Below, one piece after another: positions 43,977 through 55,713 of a stretch of 64,000 nucleotides of DNA. Below the pieces are notes generated by a model that saw only the letters and a program-made list of their open reading frames with translations, searched no databases and had not been told where the DNA came from. Made by a program: the position numbers and the translations under genes. How positions within the stretch are numbered: position 1 is the first letter of the stretch; each line of letters starts with the position of its first letter. The stretch is taken from NCBI GenBank assembly GCA_033063855.1, contig CP093829.1, forward strand, positions 10,243-74,242, written 5' to 3'. This DNA comes from Smittia aterrima (taxonomy: Eukaryota > Arthropoda > Insecta > Diptera > Chironomidae).

Positions 43977-45136
43977 ATGAAACTTAAAGTTAACTACGGC
44001 ATTGTGCTTCTCATGTTAATGACATTAGTCGATATTGCATATGCTTTAGATATCGACGATAGTCAATATCATCTTCCGGATGCACCATTATCAGAAGCTC
44101 AAATGTATTTTAATCAAGTTCCAGATGAAAGTGAGTTTATTATTTAAAGTTTAAAACTTAAATCATTTCTCAATATTTAAAAAATCTGACTCGGCTGAAA
44201 AGCTTATCAACTTTAAATGACTGCTTCAATCTTCTCGACTGATATCATTCTTATCAATTTTAGAGCGTCACGAATTTATTCTATATTTCCTGGCAGAGGG
44301 TTTGAGACTGCAAAGCCAAACTGTAACAAGAATCGCAAGATCTTCAACTGATGAAACAGATATTTTGCAAGAGTATGGGGTAAGTATCAACTTAAATCAA
44401 TTAGATTAGTACGAAATTTCAATTGAACAGAGAGACTGGGCTAAAGATGCATCCATGGGCGACCTTTGAATTTAACGATTTTTTTAGCCCATGGATGAAT
44501 CTAGAGCCAGAGACTGTTTATAATGCATTGGCATTAAAGAAAATTTATATTATTTCAAAAAAAAAATCTGAGCAGGCTTTTAAAAACCTTCGTGACATGT
44601 ATAAAAACTGAAATTTTAAGAGAGCTTAGATAAGTCTTGGAAAAACAATGCAATATTTGAAAAGATTGCAAATATTTTATATAAATAAATGTGGGTAATT
44701 GAATAGAAAAGTATTCTCTATCGCTAAGTAACTTTTCTTATGTTAGGACAAAGTTTTCAGACGACTCAAGAGATAAGTCATAAGTTAAAAGCGAATTCTG
44801 ATGTCAAAGCTGGGCAAAAAGAAAAAAGATTTATTACTATTTAAAATGACAACAGCTAGTTTGTTTAAAAGACAAATTGACCGATTTTTTTAATTAAAAC
44901 TAACTAAAATTTAAAACATATTATAATTTCAGGAAGCACCACCAAACTTTGCAGCCAATTTGTTAGCCTGGGCAAAAGCAGAATTCGAATTGGAAAACGA
45001 ACATATTCAAACTTTGATCGCCGAGGCTAAAGTTTGCATTCCAAGTAAAGGGTGTTATGATCCTAATGACATTGGAGGACATTGGCAAGTTAACTTACCT
45101 AATAATGTACAGGTTCCATTCAAAAGTTTGCTCTAA
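43977..45136 (+). CDS. Small secreted protein B, paralogue of protein A
   Basis: Exons 43977-44130, 44264-44379 and 44933-45136 give 157 aa. A hydrophobic stretch ('VLLMLMTLVDIAYA') forms the signal peptide. The mature part has 'SEAQMYFNQVP', a helix with 'EFILYFLAEGLRLQ', 'NFAANLLAWAKAEFELEN' and 'VCIPSKGCYDPNDIG'. Similarity to protein A is spread over the whole length. There is an alternative 3' end: an acceptor at 44430 would add about a dozen codons ('RDWAKDASMGDL') and stop. A copy of its last coding bases lies at 46181. Function unknown; secretion is inferred from the signal peptide. Confidence 0.72.
44439..44508. repeat. Imperfect hairpin in an intron of secreted gene B
   Basis: Arms 44439-44460 and 44487-44508 (22 nt each) pair at 18 positions around a 26-nt loop; the core is 'catccatgggc' with 'gcccatggatg'. 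It lies in intron 2, where an alternative terminal exon is also possible. Confidence 0.6.
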
Positions 45137-46671
45137 TTATTCTTTTCTTTAGTTGCCCAATGTAGTTTGTACTTTTCGCTGGAATAAATCCTCAGTTTGC
45201 TGATGGCAAAGGTATTTTAATTTGTAGCGTCAATTAGGTCATAAAACTCAACTCGGTGGGGATATTAAGCAATAAAATTGATATCTTTATTCCTAATAAA
45301 GAAAAGATTTTAGAAAAGTTTTGCAATCATCAGTAACTCAGTTTTGAATTTTTTTCCATTTTAAAACTTTGAAGAAAATTTGATAAACACCACCAGTGAT
45401 GAGGTCTCCGGCAACTAGAATCCTATTATGCGAGTACGTGTATAAATGTTTTCGATGAAGTTGATCATGTTGACCAATGAACTTCCCTCTTGCATCCCTT
45501 TCGAACTTCTCCTTGCTCTACTTTCCCTTTTTAAAACAATGCGAGTCGGTTCTTGCTCTAGAACACTTTTTGATATCAAAACAGATTAAAATGTTAACTC
45601 GTGGAAGCGACAAAAACAATTACAAAAGTTCGAGTTTCGAATTTTAATTGAGTTTTCTTGACACTTTTCTCAACTTATAAAATCTAATGAGTTTTTGTCT
45701 TGAAGATTAATGGTCGCATCTCACACATCTGGCTCTTACAAATAAAATATTTTGCAATACAGATGTTAAAATACGGCAAATCAGTTGTTTTAAAAAACTC
45801 TTTAAGAAAAAGCAATTCAGTAACATTCAGCAATAACACAAAGCTTGCAAAGTCCGTGGTTTCCATTTTCATTTCTTTTAATTGGCTGTTTTTCTCTTCA
45901 ACGCTCAACTTGACGGCTCAGTTGAGCAAGAAACAGAAGCTTTGATGTAAATTAATTGCCATAATAATTTAATTAGCACATTCAAAGAACTGCAGGAAGT
46001 TCTTTTAAAGACTTTTCGGCGCATAATTTCTGTAGTCCCGACTAACAAGTATCAAATAACCCTCTCGAAAATAAGAGAGTGGAAAATTGTACATTTCAAT
46101 TGAGCTTATCAGAAAATTTTAATGAAAATTAATCATCAAAAAGTGATTCCCTGGAATTTTAAACAAGTTTCACTTTTAAGCAAGTTAACTTACCTAATAA
46201 TGTACACGTTCCATTCAAATGTTTGCTCTAATTATTCTTTTCTTTTGTGGTTTTAGTTGCCTCGCAGGTGAAAATAAAAGGAAGCTTTGTTGTTTGCCTA
46301 TTTCTTCCTTCTGATACATTCATTTATTGAAGTTCATGAATAGATTAAACATTCGCGCTTTGTTTCAGGCAAGAGGATTAGACATGAAAAGTTATAACAA
46401 TTTGTTTCAAGTAAACAATTGTTAACTATTTTGCGACGAAAGAAAGCTTTTACGAGAAATAAGATTGTAGATAATAAATATTCAATATTGTAAACCCTTA
46501 CAGGAATCTCAACGTGAGAAGAATCGAAAAATACGATTCTTTGATGATACAATTAACCCAATTGATTATTATATTTAATTATGCTTTCTTATTTTGCGTT
46601 CATACATACTTTAAATCTAGAATAAGCTTTGATAGATTAAGCATTTCAGGTTAACCGAATCCTGGAATTAA
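45137..46671. other. Intergenic stretch with a duplicated gene end
   Basis: Apart from the copy at 46181-46259, nothing is recognised. Frames at 45684-45945 on both strands overlap each other and look like chance. Confidence 0.5.
46181..46259 (+). repeat. Copy of the 3' end of secreted gene B
   Basis: The sequence 'caagttaacttacctaataa' and what follows, through the stop and into the 3' flank, repeat 45086-45157 with a few substitutions and a small insertion near 46246. Only the last 16 or so codons are present, so this is a scrap of a former tandem copy. Confidence 0.85.
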
Positions 46672-48869
46672 TTATTTCGCATTCTCGGTTGATAAAAGAT
46701 TAAAATCTAAAGTTTCATCCGATGTGAGGAATCGTATTTCGGAAAATTCCTCGTCCTTTCGCGAAACATTTTCTTGTTTCTCCTTATAATTAAGAGGATT
46801 TGTTGACTTCTTGTACTGCTTATAAACGATGATAAGCATGAAAAAGGTAAGAATAATCGCAGAAATTGCGATGACAGATGCTTTTATAATAAGCGACACA
46901 TCAACACCGAGGCTTTTACTTTTCATTGTGAACCTTTCCTTGACAATATTATCCGAATCGTATGTAGTTGTTTCGTCTTGCTCAACGTCATGCTCATCTT
47001 CACCTTCAACGATAATTCCCACATCTGCGTAATCCTTTAGGTTTGATTCTGGAGCTATTTTATCAACTTTCACTGTCATCATAGTTGTTAGTGATTTCGT
47101 AGAAGTCATTGTAGAAAATTTTATGTTTGTTTTCATTGTTGTTGATGAAGTTTCTGCTATCGTTTCAAATTTGAGACAAATATCTGAAAATAATTCGGAA
47201 ATGTAGAGTTTACAAAAGCTTCAATATGTTTTATGTACCAATGAAATCTGGACAGCAAGTAGTCTTCGGATCGCAACTTTTTGAACAGCTACAGCTGAGT
47301 GAGTTGTTTAAGCTCAATTGAACAGTTGTATTTTTTTCCTCAAAGCATCTATTTAAACATGAATCGACTGTAAAGACCCCAACGTTGTCTGCATCTTCAC
47401 TTGTCTCTTGAGTTTTTTCTTCTTCCTCAGCTTCAAGACATTGGTCATCAGACAAAATCGAAATGTCATCAAATGCAATATCAGAAAGACGTGTTTGTCC
47501 TGAAATCGCTTCAATGATAATCTAAAATCAGAAATATTAAACAGATATTTAATTTATCTCCTCTCTCAAATTCCTAATACCTGGAAGCTTTCGTTTACTG
47601 GCTTCATATATCCTCCACCTTCATGCCATGAGTTCCCCTGTGATCCTGGAGGAATGATTTAATAACATGTTGAAATTGAATGAAAACTTATTACAAACCT
47701 TTCATCTCGAACACGATATAATCGTTTCTTGCTTCAGACTCTGTGTCTTCGAGAAGCAATTTTTGCATATCAACGCTCTCTGGCTTCATATATACTCGCA
47801 ATGTTCCCAGATTAACGCCATACATGTGATAAAAAAATTTAAAGCATAATGCTTTTGCCGATATTTTGAAAAGTGGAGATATGAGTCGCGCCCGTTTCGT
47901 ATACGGTTCCATATTTGTATTTATGACCAAAAAATGCCCCTGGAAAGGAACCCCTAAATTTTATTTAAGTATTTATTTACTTTGGACAGAGCTTGCATCA
48001 CCTGTAGTATGGTCAGCATGTGGTCCCGTGACCATTAAAATAGTCTTATTGTTATAGCCAGTTCTTCGCTCGAAGTCAAAATCGTGATCTGTGTCCTGGA
48101 TCCAGCCGCAAATGCTTTCGCCTGAAATTGCAAAAAATGGTTCAACAAATGCTTTCGCCTCTCCAAAAAATTGTAAAATAAACAAGAATAGAGACATAAA
48201 CATTTTCTAATCTTACTTTCAAAATCACACGACGTTGGAGCAGTGTTTACAGTCGTCTCTCGGCAGTTTCCGATATTGCGATCCCAATGTGATCCATTGC
48301 AGTGTGCAAAACTGTTTCCAACAGTTTCATAATTTGGTTCACAAAAGAGCATCACTGAAGCCTTCGCATTCAAGTATGTGACTTTTCCATTATCTGGTGC
48401 TGTAATTATCGGACATCCGGCTTCTGTTAAAGAAAAAATTTCGTTTTGTTTTCTGTCAATTCCCACTAATTTAAAATGATTCAATTTTGTCAAAAGGTAT
48501 TTTGATAATATAGGAAACAAACTTATGCAAATTGGAAAAGTGTAAATCGACCAGCGACCACTCAAACACTCCGAATATCTTTCGCCCAATCGACTGTAGC
48601 CTTTAGTACAATCGAATCTCATCAGTTTTCCTTTGAAAAGTGGAGTTACGATGCCGTTAACAAGGCGCGGTGGAGAACACGTATTTCTTGGTCGCACTCG
48701 TTGGCTAGTCGCTCCATTGCTTTGTCGAAAACTATTCTTGTAACGTGAATTTTGAAACGCTAAATGAAATTTGAAATTTATTTTTTATCTTTATTTTCTC
48801 TGATTCTAATTAATTACCGCATTCACTTGACACCAATAAAATCATTAAAATGTATAAGTTTCTCAACAT
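46672..48869 (-). CDS. Single-pass membrane protein with sushi, MAM and somatomedin-B-like domains
   Basis: Exons: 48869-48818, 48759-48523, 48423-48217, 48121-48002, 47953-47699, 47645-47581, 47521-47239 and 47183-46672, total 576 aa, all joins in frame. 'MLRNLYILMILLVSSEC' is the signal peptide. Two sushi/CCP modules follow ('CSPPRLVNG'..'SGRWSIYTFPIC' and 'GCPIITAPDNGKVTY'..'GSHWDRNIGNC'). Then comes a MAM domain ('CDFE', 'CGWIQDTDHDFDFERR', 'ARLISPLF', 'CFKFFYHMYG', 'IAFDDISI') and a Cys-rich module ('CLNRCFEE', 'CSCSKSC', 'TTCCPDF') close to somatomedin B. A Thr-rich acidic stalk, one membrane helix ('VIAISAIILTFFMLIIVY') and a 45-residue cytoplasmic tail complete it. It is probably a cell-surface adhesion or receptor protein; ligands are unknown. 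The exact family name is not certain. Confidence 0.87.
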
Positions 48870-51800
48870 CTCACTTTTATTTAGTTATTGCACTCAAGAA
48901 CTTCATTAGATAAAAGACCAAACATAAATGAAGTGATTCTCGCAGTATTAACAGAGTTTTGCATAAAACGAAGCAAGTTCTTATCGCTTTGAATTTTTTT
49001 CTGAAAAAATAATAAACAGACTGTTATCGCTTATTCATAACTGACACTTATTCAGTATAAGATAATATGGCTGTAGTGGCTGTAAGTTTTATGCTTCTAG
49101 GGTGACAAAATTAGAAGAAAGTTTAAATTAGTGAACATATTTTAAGAGGCTTTTATCGCCGATTTTCTGTCAAATTATCTGATTATCGGCATTTCCTGTT
49201 TCTAAAGCAACAACTACTGCGGCTATTAATCGCTAAGCCGTGACATACTAGTGAGACTATTGAGGAACTTCAAGAAAATTCACAAAATTGATAAATACCG
49301 AGAAGAAATACCGCCATTCATTTTTTCTTCATTAAACAGTAATGATGATCTCGAAACACAGTTTTATGGTGATGTCTTCGCTTTGAAATCGTCCCTTCAT
49401 TATGAATGTTGCAAAAATGCGAATCAGTGAGACTTTAAAGCGATTGCTGCTAAGTGATTTTCAATTACGTTGTAAATAAGTTGTGTGGATGATTTATCGC
49501 TAAGCCGTGAGACTATTAAGGTTCATACCTTATAGTATGATTGTAAGATCTCATTTTCAAAATGCTCGCTTGTCGACTAAAAAAAAGGGCAGACCAAAAG
49601 GCAACACATTTCTTCAAGGCATGGTGATAAGAAGAATCATTGTTGTGTATCCTTCGCAAAAAATCTTTTCTCGGGTCGGTTGATTTTTTTGATGTTTTTA
49701 TTGTGGATGAGATAGAATAATATTTTATTAGATTATATCGATGGGGTGTGATGCCAATAGTGAGAGTCGACTGGATTGAAAAACAGAGTTTTCCTATTGT
49801 TGTCCTATCAAGTTTTCGAATTCCGTTTGTTTTTAGGCTTTACCGTTTTTACTGCTGAGTCCTGAGCTGTAATACCAACTTGGTGTATGTACCTTCTCAG
49901 TTGGATGAAGAATTTACAGAAAAAAGGTTTAGAGCCCTAAAATGAGAGTACAACTCGTGCGACAACTCATTAAAGACATGAAGAATGAATAAAAATCCAT
50001 TGCTTTATCCTAGTTTTGATGTGTGAGTGCTAGAATTTGAGCAAGTTTTCTCTCATTTCCATCACTCAGGCAAAGAAATTAATGCATTTTATTTTGAATG
50101 AGAAAATGACAAAAGCTTTGAAAAACGAACTAGAATATAGGAAATAGAGAAGAAATGATCTTGTAAGCCTGGAGTCGACTAAAGCCTTAAGTTTTTGTTG
50201 CCGCTCTCCAATGTTGATCCCTTTCATAGTTCATTCTTTTTTTCACTATTGCTTACAGCGATATGATGTCATAGAAAGAGGATTACACTAAAGGATTTAC
50301 CGCCCATTTACCTGCTATGCACCAAACACTGTGCTGAAAGTTCTATGTTCAACTATGCGGTTAAAGCTTTTATTACACGAGAAAAAAGAAAAATATTTTG
50401 GCATTAAATATGTAAAATATAAAAATGATTGAATTTAAAACGTGAGAGTTTAAAATATGAAAACAATAAATGTTTCTCGCTCAAACCTACATCCATAGAA
50501 AAACAACTTGGTTATCCTCGGAGCTACGGAGTCAACTTAATTGTTCCATAGATATCCGCATGATTAACTTAAGTTTCTAACAATTGCAGATTTTTTGTAA
50601 ACAAACATTGAATTTCAAGCAGCCATTATAGGAGAGCGTTTCCTTGCTCTCGTCTCTCAATATATTTCCGATGAAGTTGTATTAGTGCTGTAAATTTTCA
50701 TGTTTTCATATCGAAAATCTCTAATACTACGAGAGACCGGAGAAAAAAATATTTTTCCGTTCAACAATTTAGTGGTTGCAAAGGACGTTTCCCAGTTAGA
50801 CGTTGTTTTTATACTTTCAACGCAAAATTGTACGCCCTGAAATTTTCTAAAGTTGTCGACATATCAAGATATAAATAAAAAAGAACTAAAACTAAATATA
50901 ATTGAATGTTTTGATCGATTAGAAAAATATATCGAGACGAAGAGAAATACTTATTAAAACTTTTATTTGTCTCGTATCGTTATTGTGCGTGAGTGAAACT
51001 ATTGAGGGCGATGAATATCAAAGTATTCTAGCCTCGGAACTATTTTGAAACTACAGGATGTAGACTAACACGGCTGGATACAATACTAATAAATAGTTGA
51101 CTGGTGCTTTGTGGTTAATAAGTTTTATTATCATGTGTTCTCACAAATAATTTTACAATGTCTGCAATGGACTATTTTTGTTTCTAGTGTTTGTGAATAA
51201 TATTTTCAGATGAGTGGCAAATCTAAAACAAACGTTATATGTTTATCATTTTATCAAAACGAAGAAAGTGTTCTTATGATATCAAACTGTTAAGTTTCAA
51301 TTAATAACTTCTCCAGTTGTAAATTGGATGAGAAAAATTTACAATTTTCTTCTCGTTGCTGACGGATGTTTTACTAAACAGAAGAGAACAACTTGAAACA
51401 CAATTTCAAAGTGAAAAAATGGTAAAAAATTTGAATTAACTTGGTGATAGAGAAACAGATCAATTTTGTTTAGAGTAACTCGAATAAAAAATTAATATGC
51501 AGGGCATGTTCCGACTTGTTACGGCTTTTATTTTGAAAGCAGAACAAAGCGCAGCTCACAAAAAGAGAATGAGATAAAAATCTCCTCCTTAACGTTTTGC
51601 AAAACGAAAGAAAAGTTTTTGCGAACTTAAAGATCTTCGAGCTTTAAAAGAAAGCTTTTAGCTGTTTTCCACCGTGAGTGATTCATGACGAGATAAATAA
51701 ATAAAAAGTGGTTTACACAAGATAATAAATTTTAAATCATTTCAACTATGTGCAAGATGCAATTTCATGTTTCAACTAAATGAAAAACTTCAGTTTATTA

Positions 51801-52746
51801 AAAAAAATTGTACTAATGAAAAATTCATTGCTAGTCCACTAGCTCAAGCTATTCAAACAAATATTGCTTAGCTATGGAACTTTGATACTGAACATTATTT
51901 AACCTGATGAATACATGCTTATTCTCACAACTTAAAAGCATGAAAATTTCAATCAATTTGGCTGAACAGAAACTTTTCGTTGAGCTAAAGTGTCAGGAGC
52001 GATTGCCTCCTTCGTGCGGCTAGTTGAGTTTATGTAGATTTACACTCCTTTTTTGACGATGCCAATGAGTTGTTGGAAAAGTTTCACGCTTTGTGCTTTT
52101 CGTACGACAACAAAATCGATAATTTTCAAGAGAATCGCAACAAAATAAATTATTTTCATTCAGGCTCGATTTTACTTCACGAACTTCGTCATGTTCAATA
52201 TTTTATTGATTTTTTTTAGTTTTGTGGGGACTAGTAAAAGAGGTCACATCACGAATCTAAAAGACACGAAAAATTTGGTCAATCGATTTTCTAATAAAGG
52301 CATCAAAAAAAAAGAAAGATGAATAACAACTCAGTTATGACCTACAAGCAAGTTATTTCGTAAAATACAAATATGATTGTTTGATGGCATTCAATTGTCG
52401 TAATCCTGATGTAAGCTTCAGCGTTATGATCCATATCAGAACTTCATCTCAAAATTAAAGATTTCGAGAATGTGTATTCGTGACTTTAAAATATTCAGAA
52501 AACAGTTTTTTTTTACAAATTAAAAGGAAGTGAAAAAGCGGTGGTACATAATTCGCTTGGGTGACTTTATTTGAATTAAGGATTGATTGGTCTTAAGAAA
52601 CATGAGGAGTTTGAATCAAAACTTGTCTGGTGACAAAGATCAAACTAAATAACATTATTATTTTACGTTAAACGGTTTAAAATGGTTTGGGCAAAAATTA
52701 AAATGAAATTTTTATATCTATTCGCTGATTTATCATTTTTCAGACC
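48870..52746. other. 3.9-kb stretch without a coding gene
   Basis: No coding exon is supported. A 14-base motif 'tcgctaagccgtga' followed by 'gactatt' occurs twice, near 49230 and 49497. A splice acceptor (ttttcag, ending 52743) precedes the CCN start codon, so at least one CCN 5' UTR exon should lie in this stretch. Confidence 0.5.
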
Positions 52747-55713
52747 ATGAGGCATGTTATGACATCATCTGGGTTGATACTGAGCACTATACTTGATATT
52801 TTGGCTTTCTCAATAAACTCAAATAACCAGCAGGTGAGCCATTTTCAGCTGCTTAATGACATGACCTAATATACATATTTTCAGCTTAATAATAGACATT
52901 ATGGTGGTAAGTCTTTGTGGAAGACTCTTCGAGTTTGAGTCAGCAATTTTTTTCTCCTTTCTTATTTCAACTTTTGTTTTACGACATAAAGTATTCATTT
53001 TAAAATTTGTTTAGCATTACGAAGCAAGCTCGAAACGAGAAAATGAAATTTTAATATCACAACAAGGTGAAAATTTCTTTTAATCAAAGAGCGCAAAAGA
53101 ATTTTGATCTACGAAGTAGAGTTTTTTCTTCTAGAATAAAAAAAGACGGGAAACAATCAGAGAAGAGGAATGTGCCTAAATGCATGATTCATGTTATTGC
53201 GCAAGAAGATGGAATTCAATCCAGTCTTCTATGACAAAAACAAATACAAACAGATGATAACATCTTGAATTTTATATTTTGTTTTTGTTCGAGACCTAAC
53301 TTTAAAAACAACTTTATCTGAATAAAGAAAGAAACTTTTGACTTTGTCTAACCCTGCCCTGTAGATGAAATTACTGTATAAAGAAAGTTTTTGTTTAAAT
53401 TTCCGATTTTCCTCAATAATTGAGGAATTGAGGGGTTTCTTCAAGCCTAGGCGCTTCATCTACGTGACATATCATTCGCACATTTTAAGCTTCCTATCGT
53501 TGATAAAGAAATTAATCTGTTTCTTCCAAACGCTTTAGCACTATACATAAGTTGCACTGGAATGAAAGCAAAGCTTTGCTAAAACAAATGATTTCTGAAA
53601 AAATATCATGGTATTTTAGAGAAAATAGAATTTAAAGAGAAACAGAAGAAACAGGAAATTTCTTTTCTTAATTTTGAGTCCTAATCTCGGTTGAAAGTCC
53701 ATTAAAGAGTCTTCGTGATACCCTTGCGGCCGAAATTTCAAAGGATGATAAAATAAAGTCGGTGAAGATTACAATTTGACAAAGATGAAAACGATGCCTT
53801 TTAATACTTGAAGGCCTTCAGGGGGCAGAATGATAATCAATTTAATTAACAAAAATAATGAACAAAGAAACGAAAAGTGAGATAAGCTTTGAAAGCGTAA
53901 AATAATAATTATAATCATTAGGCATTTGTGTCGGCTCATCGAGTACAGTTTATTCTCTACGTAAGGTTTCAAAAGCTTTTGCGTTTTGTTATTTCAGGTG
54001 AAGTTCTCATCAATTGTTTTTAATTTTTAAAACAAATTTAGTTTAGTTAGAGAAAGCTTTGTTTGATTTATTTCCGATATTTTTTTAAAATATTCAATTT
54101 ATTTTAGCAAGTTGTCTTGTCGCAAACTCAACGTTTATTCATGGAGAAACCTTTAAACTTGACTGTAGAACTCAATGCGTATGTGAGGTATGCTTTTAGT
54201 CTTATTAAGTAATTTATTACTAATTTTTATTCAATAATTCCCAGAATGGTCACCATGCTTGTTCATCACTGTGTCCACATGAGAACTTACCGCCCCCCGT
54301 AGATACCGCGATTTGTATATCTCCAAAACTAGTTCAATTACCTGACCACTGCTGTCGAGTGTGGCTATGTGAAGCTCCGACAACTGATGGTAATAATTGA
54401 GCTCATACGCGTTTCCTCAACTCGTTTATTAAAATTTATCGTCAATACTATATTAACAGTGAATGCTACATGCTTCAACGCTTCAACATCGGTTTGGTCA
54501 TATTGTTCAGAAAATTGCGGCATTGGACTATCAACACGTAATGTGAGAACGACGCCTGGTTGCACTGAGCTTAGTAACATTCGTCTCTGTCAGAATCATC
54601 GCTGTGGTGATTATACGAACAAGCTACCTTACAATAAGGAATCGTTTCCAATCAAAGAGCATAGGATAAGGGTGAGATTTTGCCATTCAATTAGTCGCTA
54701 TAGGCTCAACTTGTTAATGGTTCTGTTCACTAATTAGAAGGGACACGAATGTCGCAGTTCACAGAGGAAAGGTCCATCGAGGCTTCGCTTAGGACCGTGT
54801 GTATCACGCAAGCTGTTTCACCCTAAAATATGTGGACAATGTCAAAGCAAAAGCATGTGTTGTGTGCCTTTAGTATCATCAACAATTCAAGTAAGAGCGA
54901 ATCTGTTTTGGTCCTTTCGAATTGAGTGATTTGTTTTCTTATTCGCAGGTAGAATTATTGTGTCCTTTGAACTCGGGAAACTTATTTGATTTCATAGAAT
55001 ACGGATATGATTTGTGGGATAGCAACTCAATCGATCCGTTAGATCAAGAGCTGCTCAACTCTCGACAGATTCATATTGAGAACAAATTTATAGATGTCGA
55101 ATGGGTCGTGAAGTGTCAGTGTGGATACAAAGTAAGTTGGAATTAAAAACTTATTATTCCCTAAACAATACCGACGAAGCTTTAAGTTTCATATTTAAAA
55201 TATGATAAAACGTGAAACTTTGAGAATAACTTAATAAAGTTTCGTTGAGATATTTTCGCTTGATTTTATTTTGATTCTCGAGAATTTAAATTTAATTGCG
55301 AAAGGGTAATCGTCTTTGTTCCTTTGAATATTTAAATTCTCGATGAGCGCTTTAGGAGGTTTAAATTATTTTGAACCGCGTAAAATCGTCAACGAAGTTT
55401 AAGCAGATAATTAGGAGGACTAAAAAACTCACCTTTCAAAATAAGACAATTTCATTTGAATATATAAGACAAATGTGCGCTACACAAGGTCACAATTTAA
55501 TCGGCACTTTTTAAGTCTTTTCAAGCAGACAAGTTGCTAAAACTAATTGAATTATTTTTATAGGGTACTCAAACCTGACCGTAAGTCCACAGGCTGGTTG
55601 ATTTCTAATAATTTTTTTTTTATTTGCAAATCTCGTTTCAGGGGAAGAATTGCACCTCCTTGCCCAGGAACGATAACTCTATCGAGATTCTTCGTCGCGT
55701 ACATCGAACATAA
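52747..55713 (+). CDS. Ccn: CCN family matricellular protein lacking the IGFBP domain
   Basis: CCN proteins are secreted modulators of growth-factor and integrin signalling. Exons: 52747-52833, 52885-52906, 54108-54187, 54245-54389, 54460-54671, 54738-54890, 54949-55131 and 55642-55713, total 317 aa, all joins in frame. A weak hydrophobic leader is followed by a VWC module ('FIHGETFKLDCRTQCVCENG', 'CCRVWLCE'), a TSP1 module ('SVWSYCSENCGIGLSTR', 'RLCQNHRC') and a cystine-knot module ('KGHECRSSQRKGPSRLRLG', 'CGQCQSKSMCC', 'WVVKCQCGYKGKNC'). The N-terminal IGFBP module of vertebrate CCNs is not seen; intron 2 (1.2 kb) has no candidate exon. The leader is unusual, so an upstream coding exon cannot be excluded. 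Confidence 0.88.
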
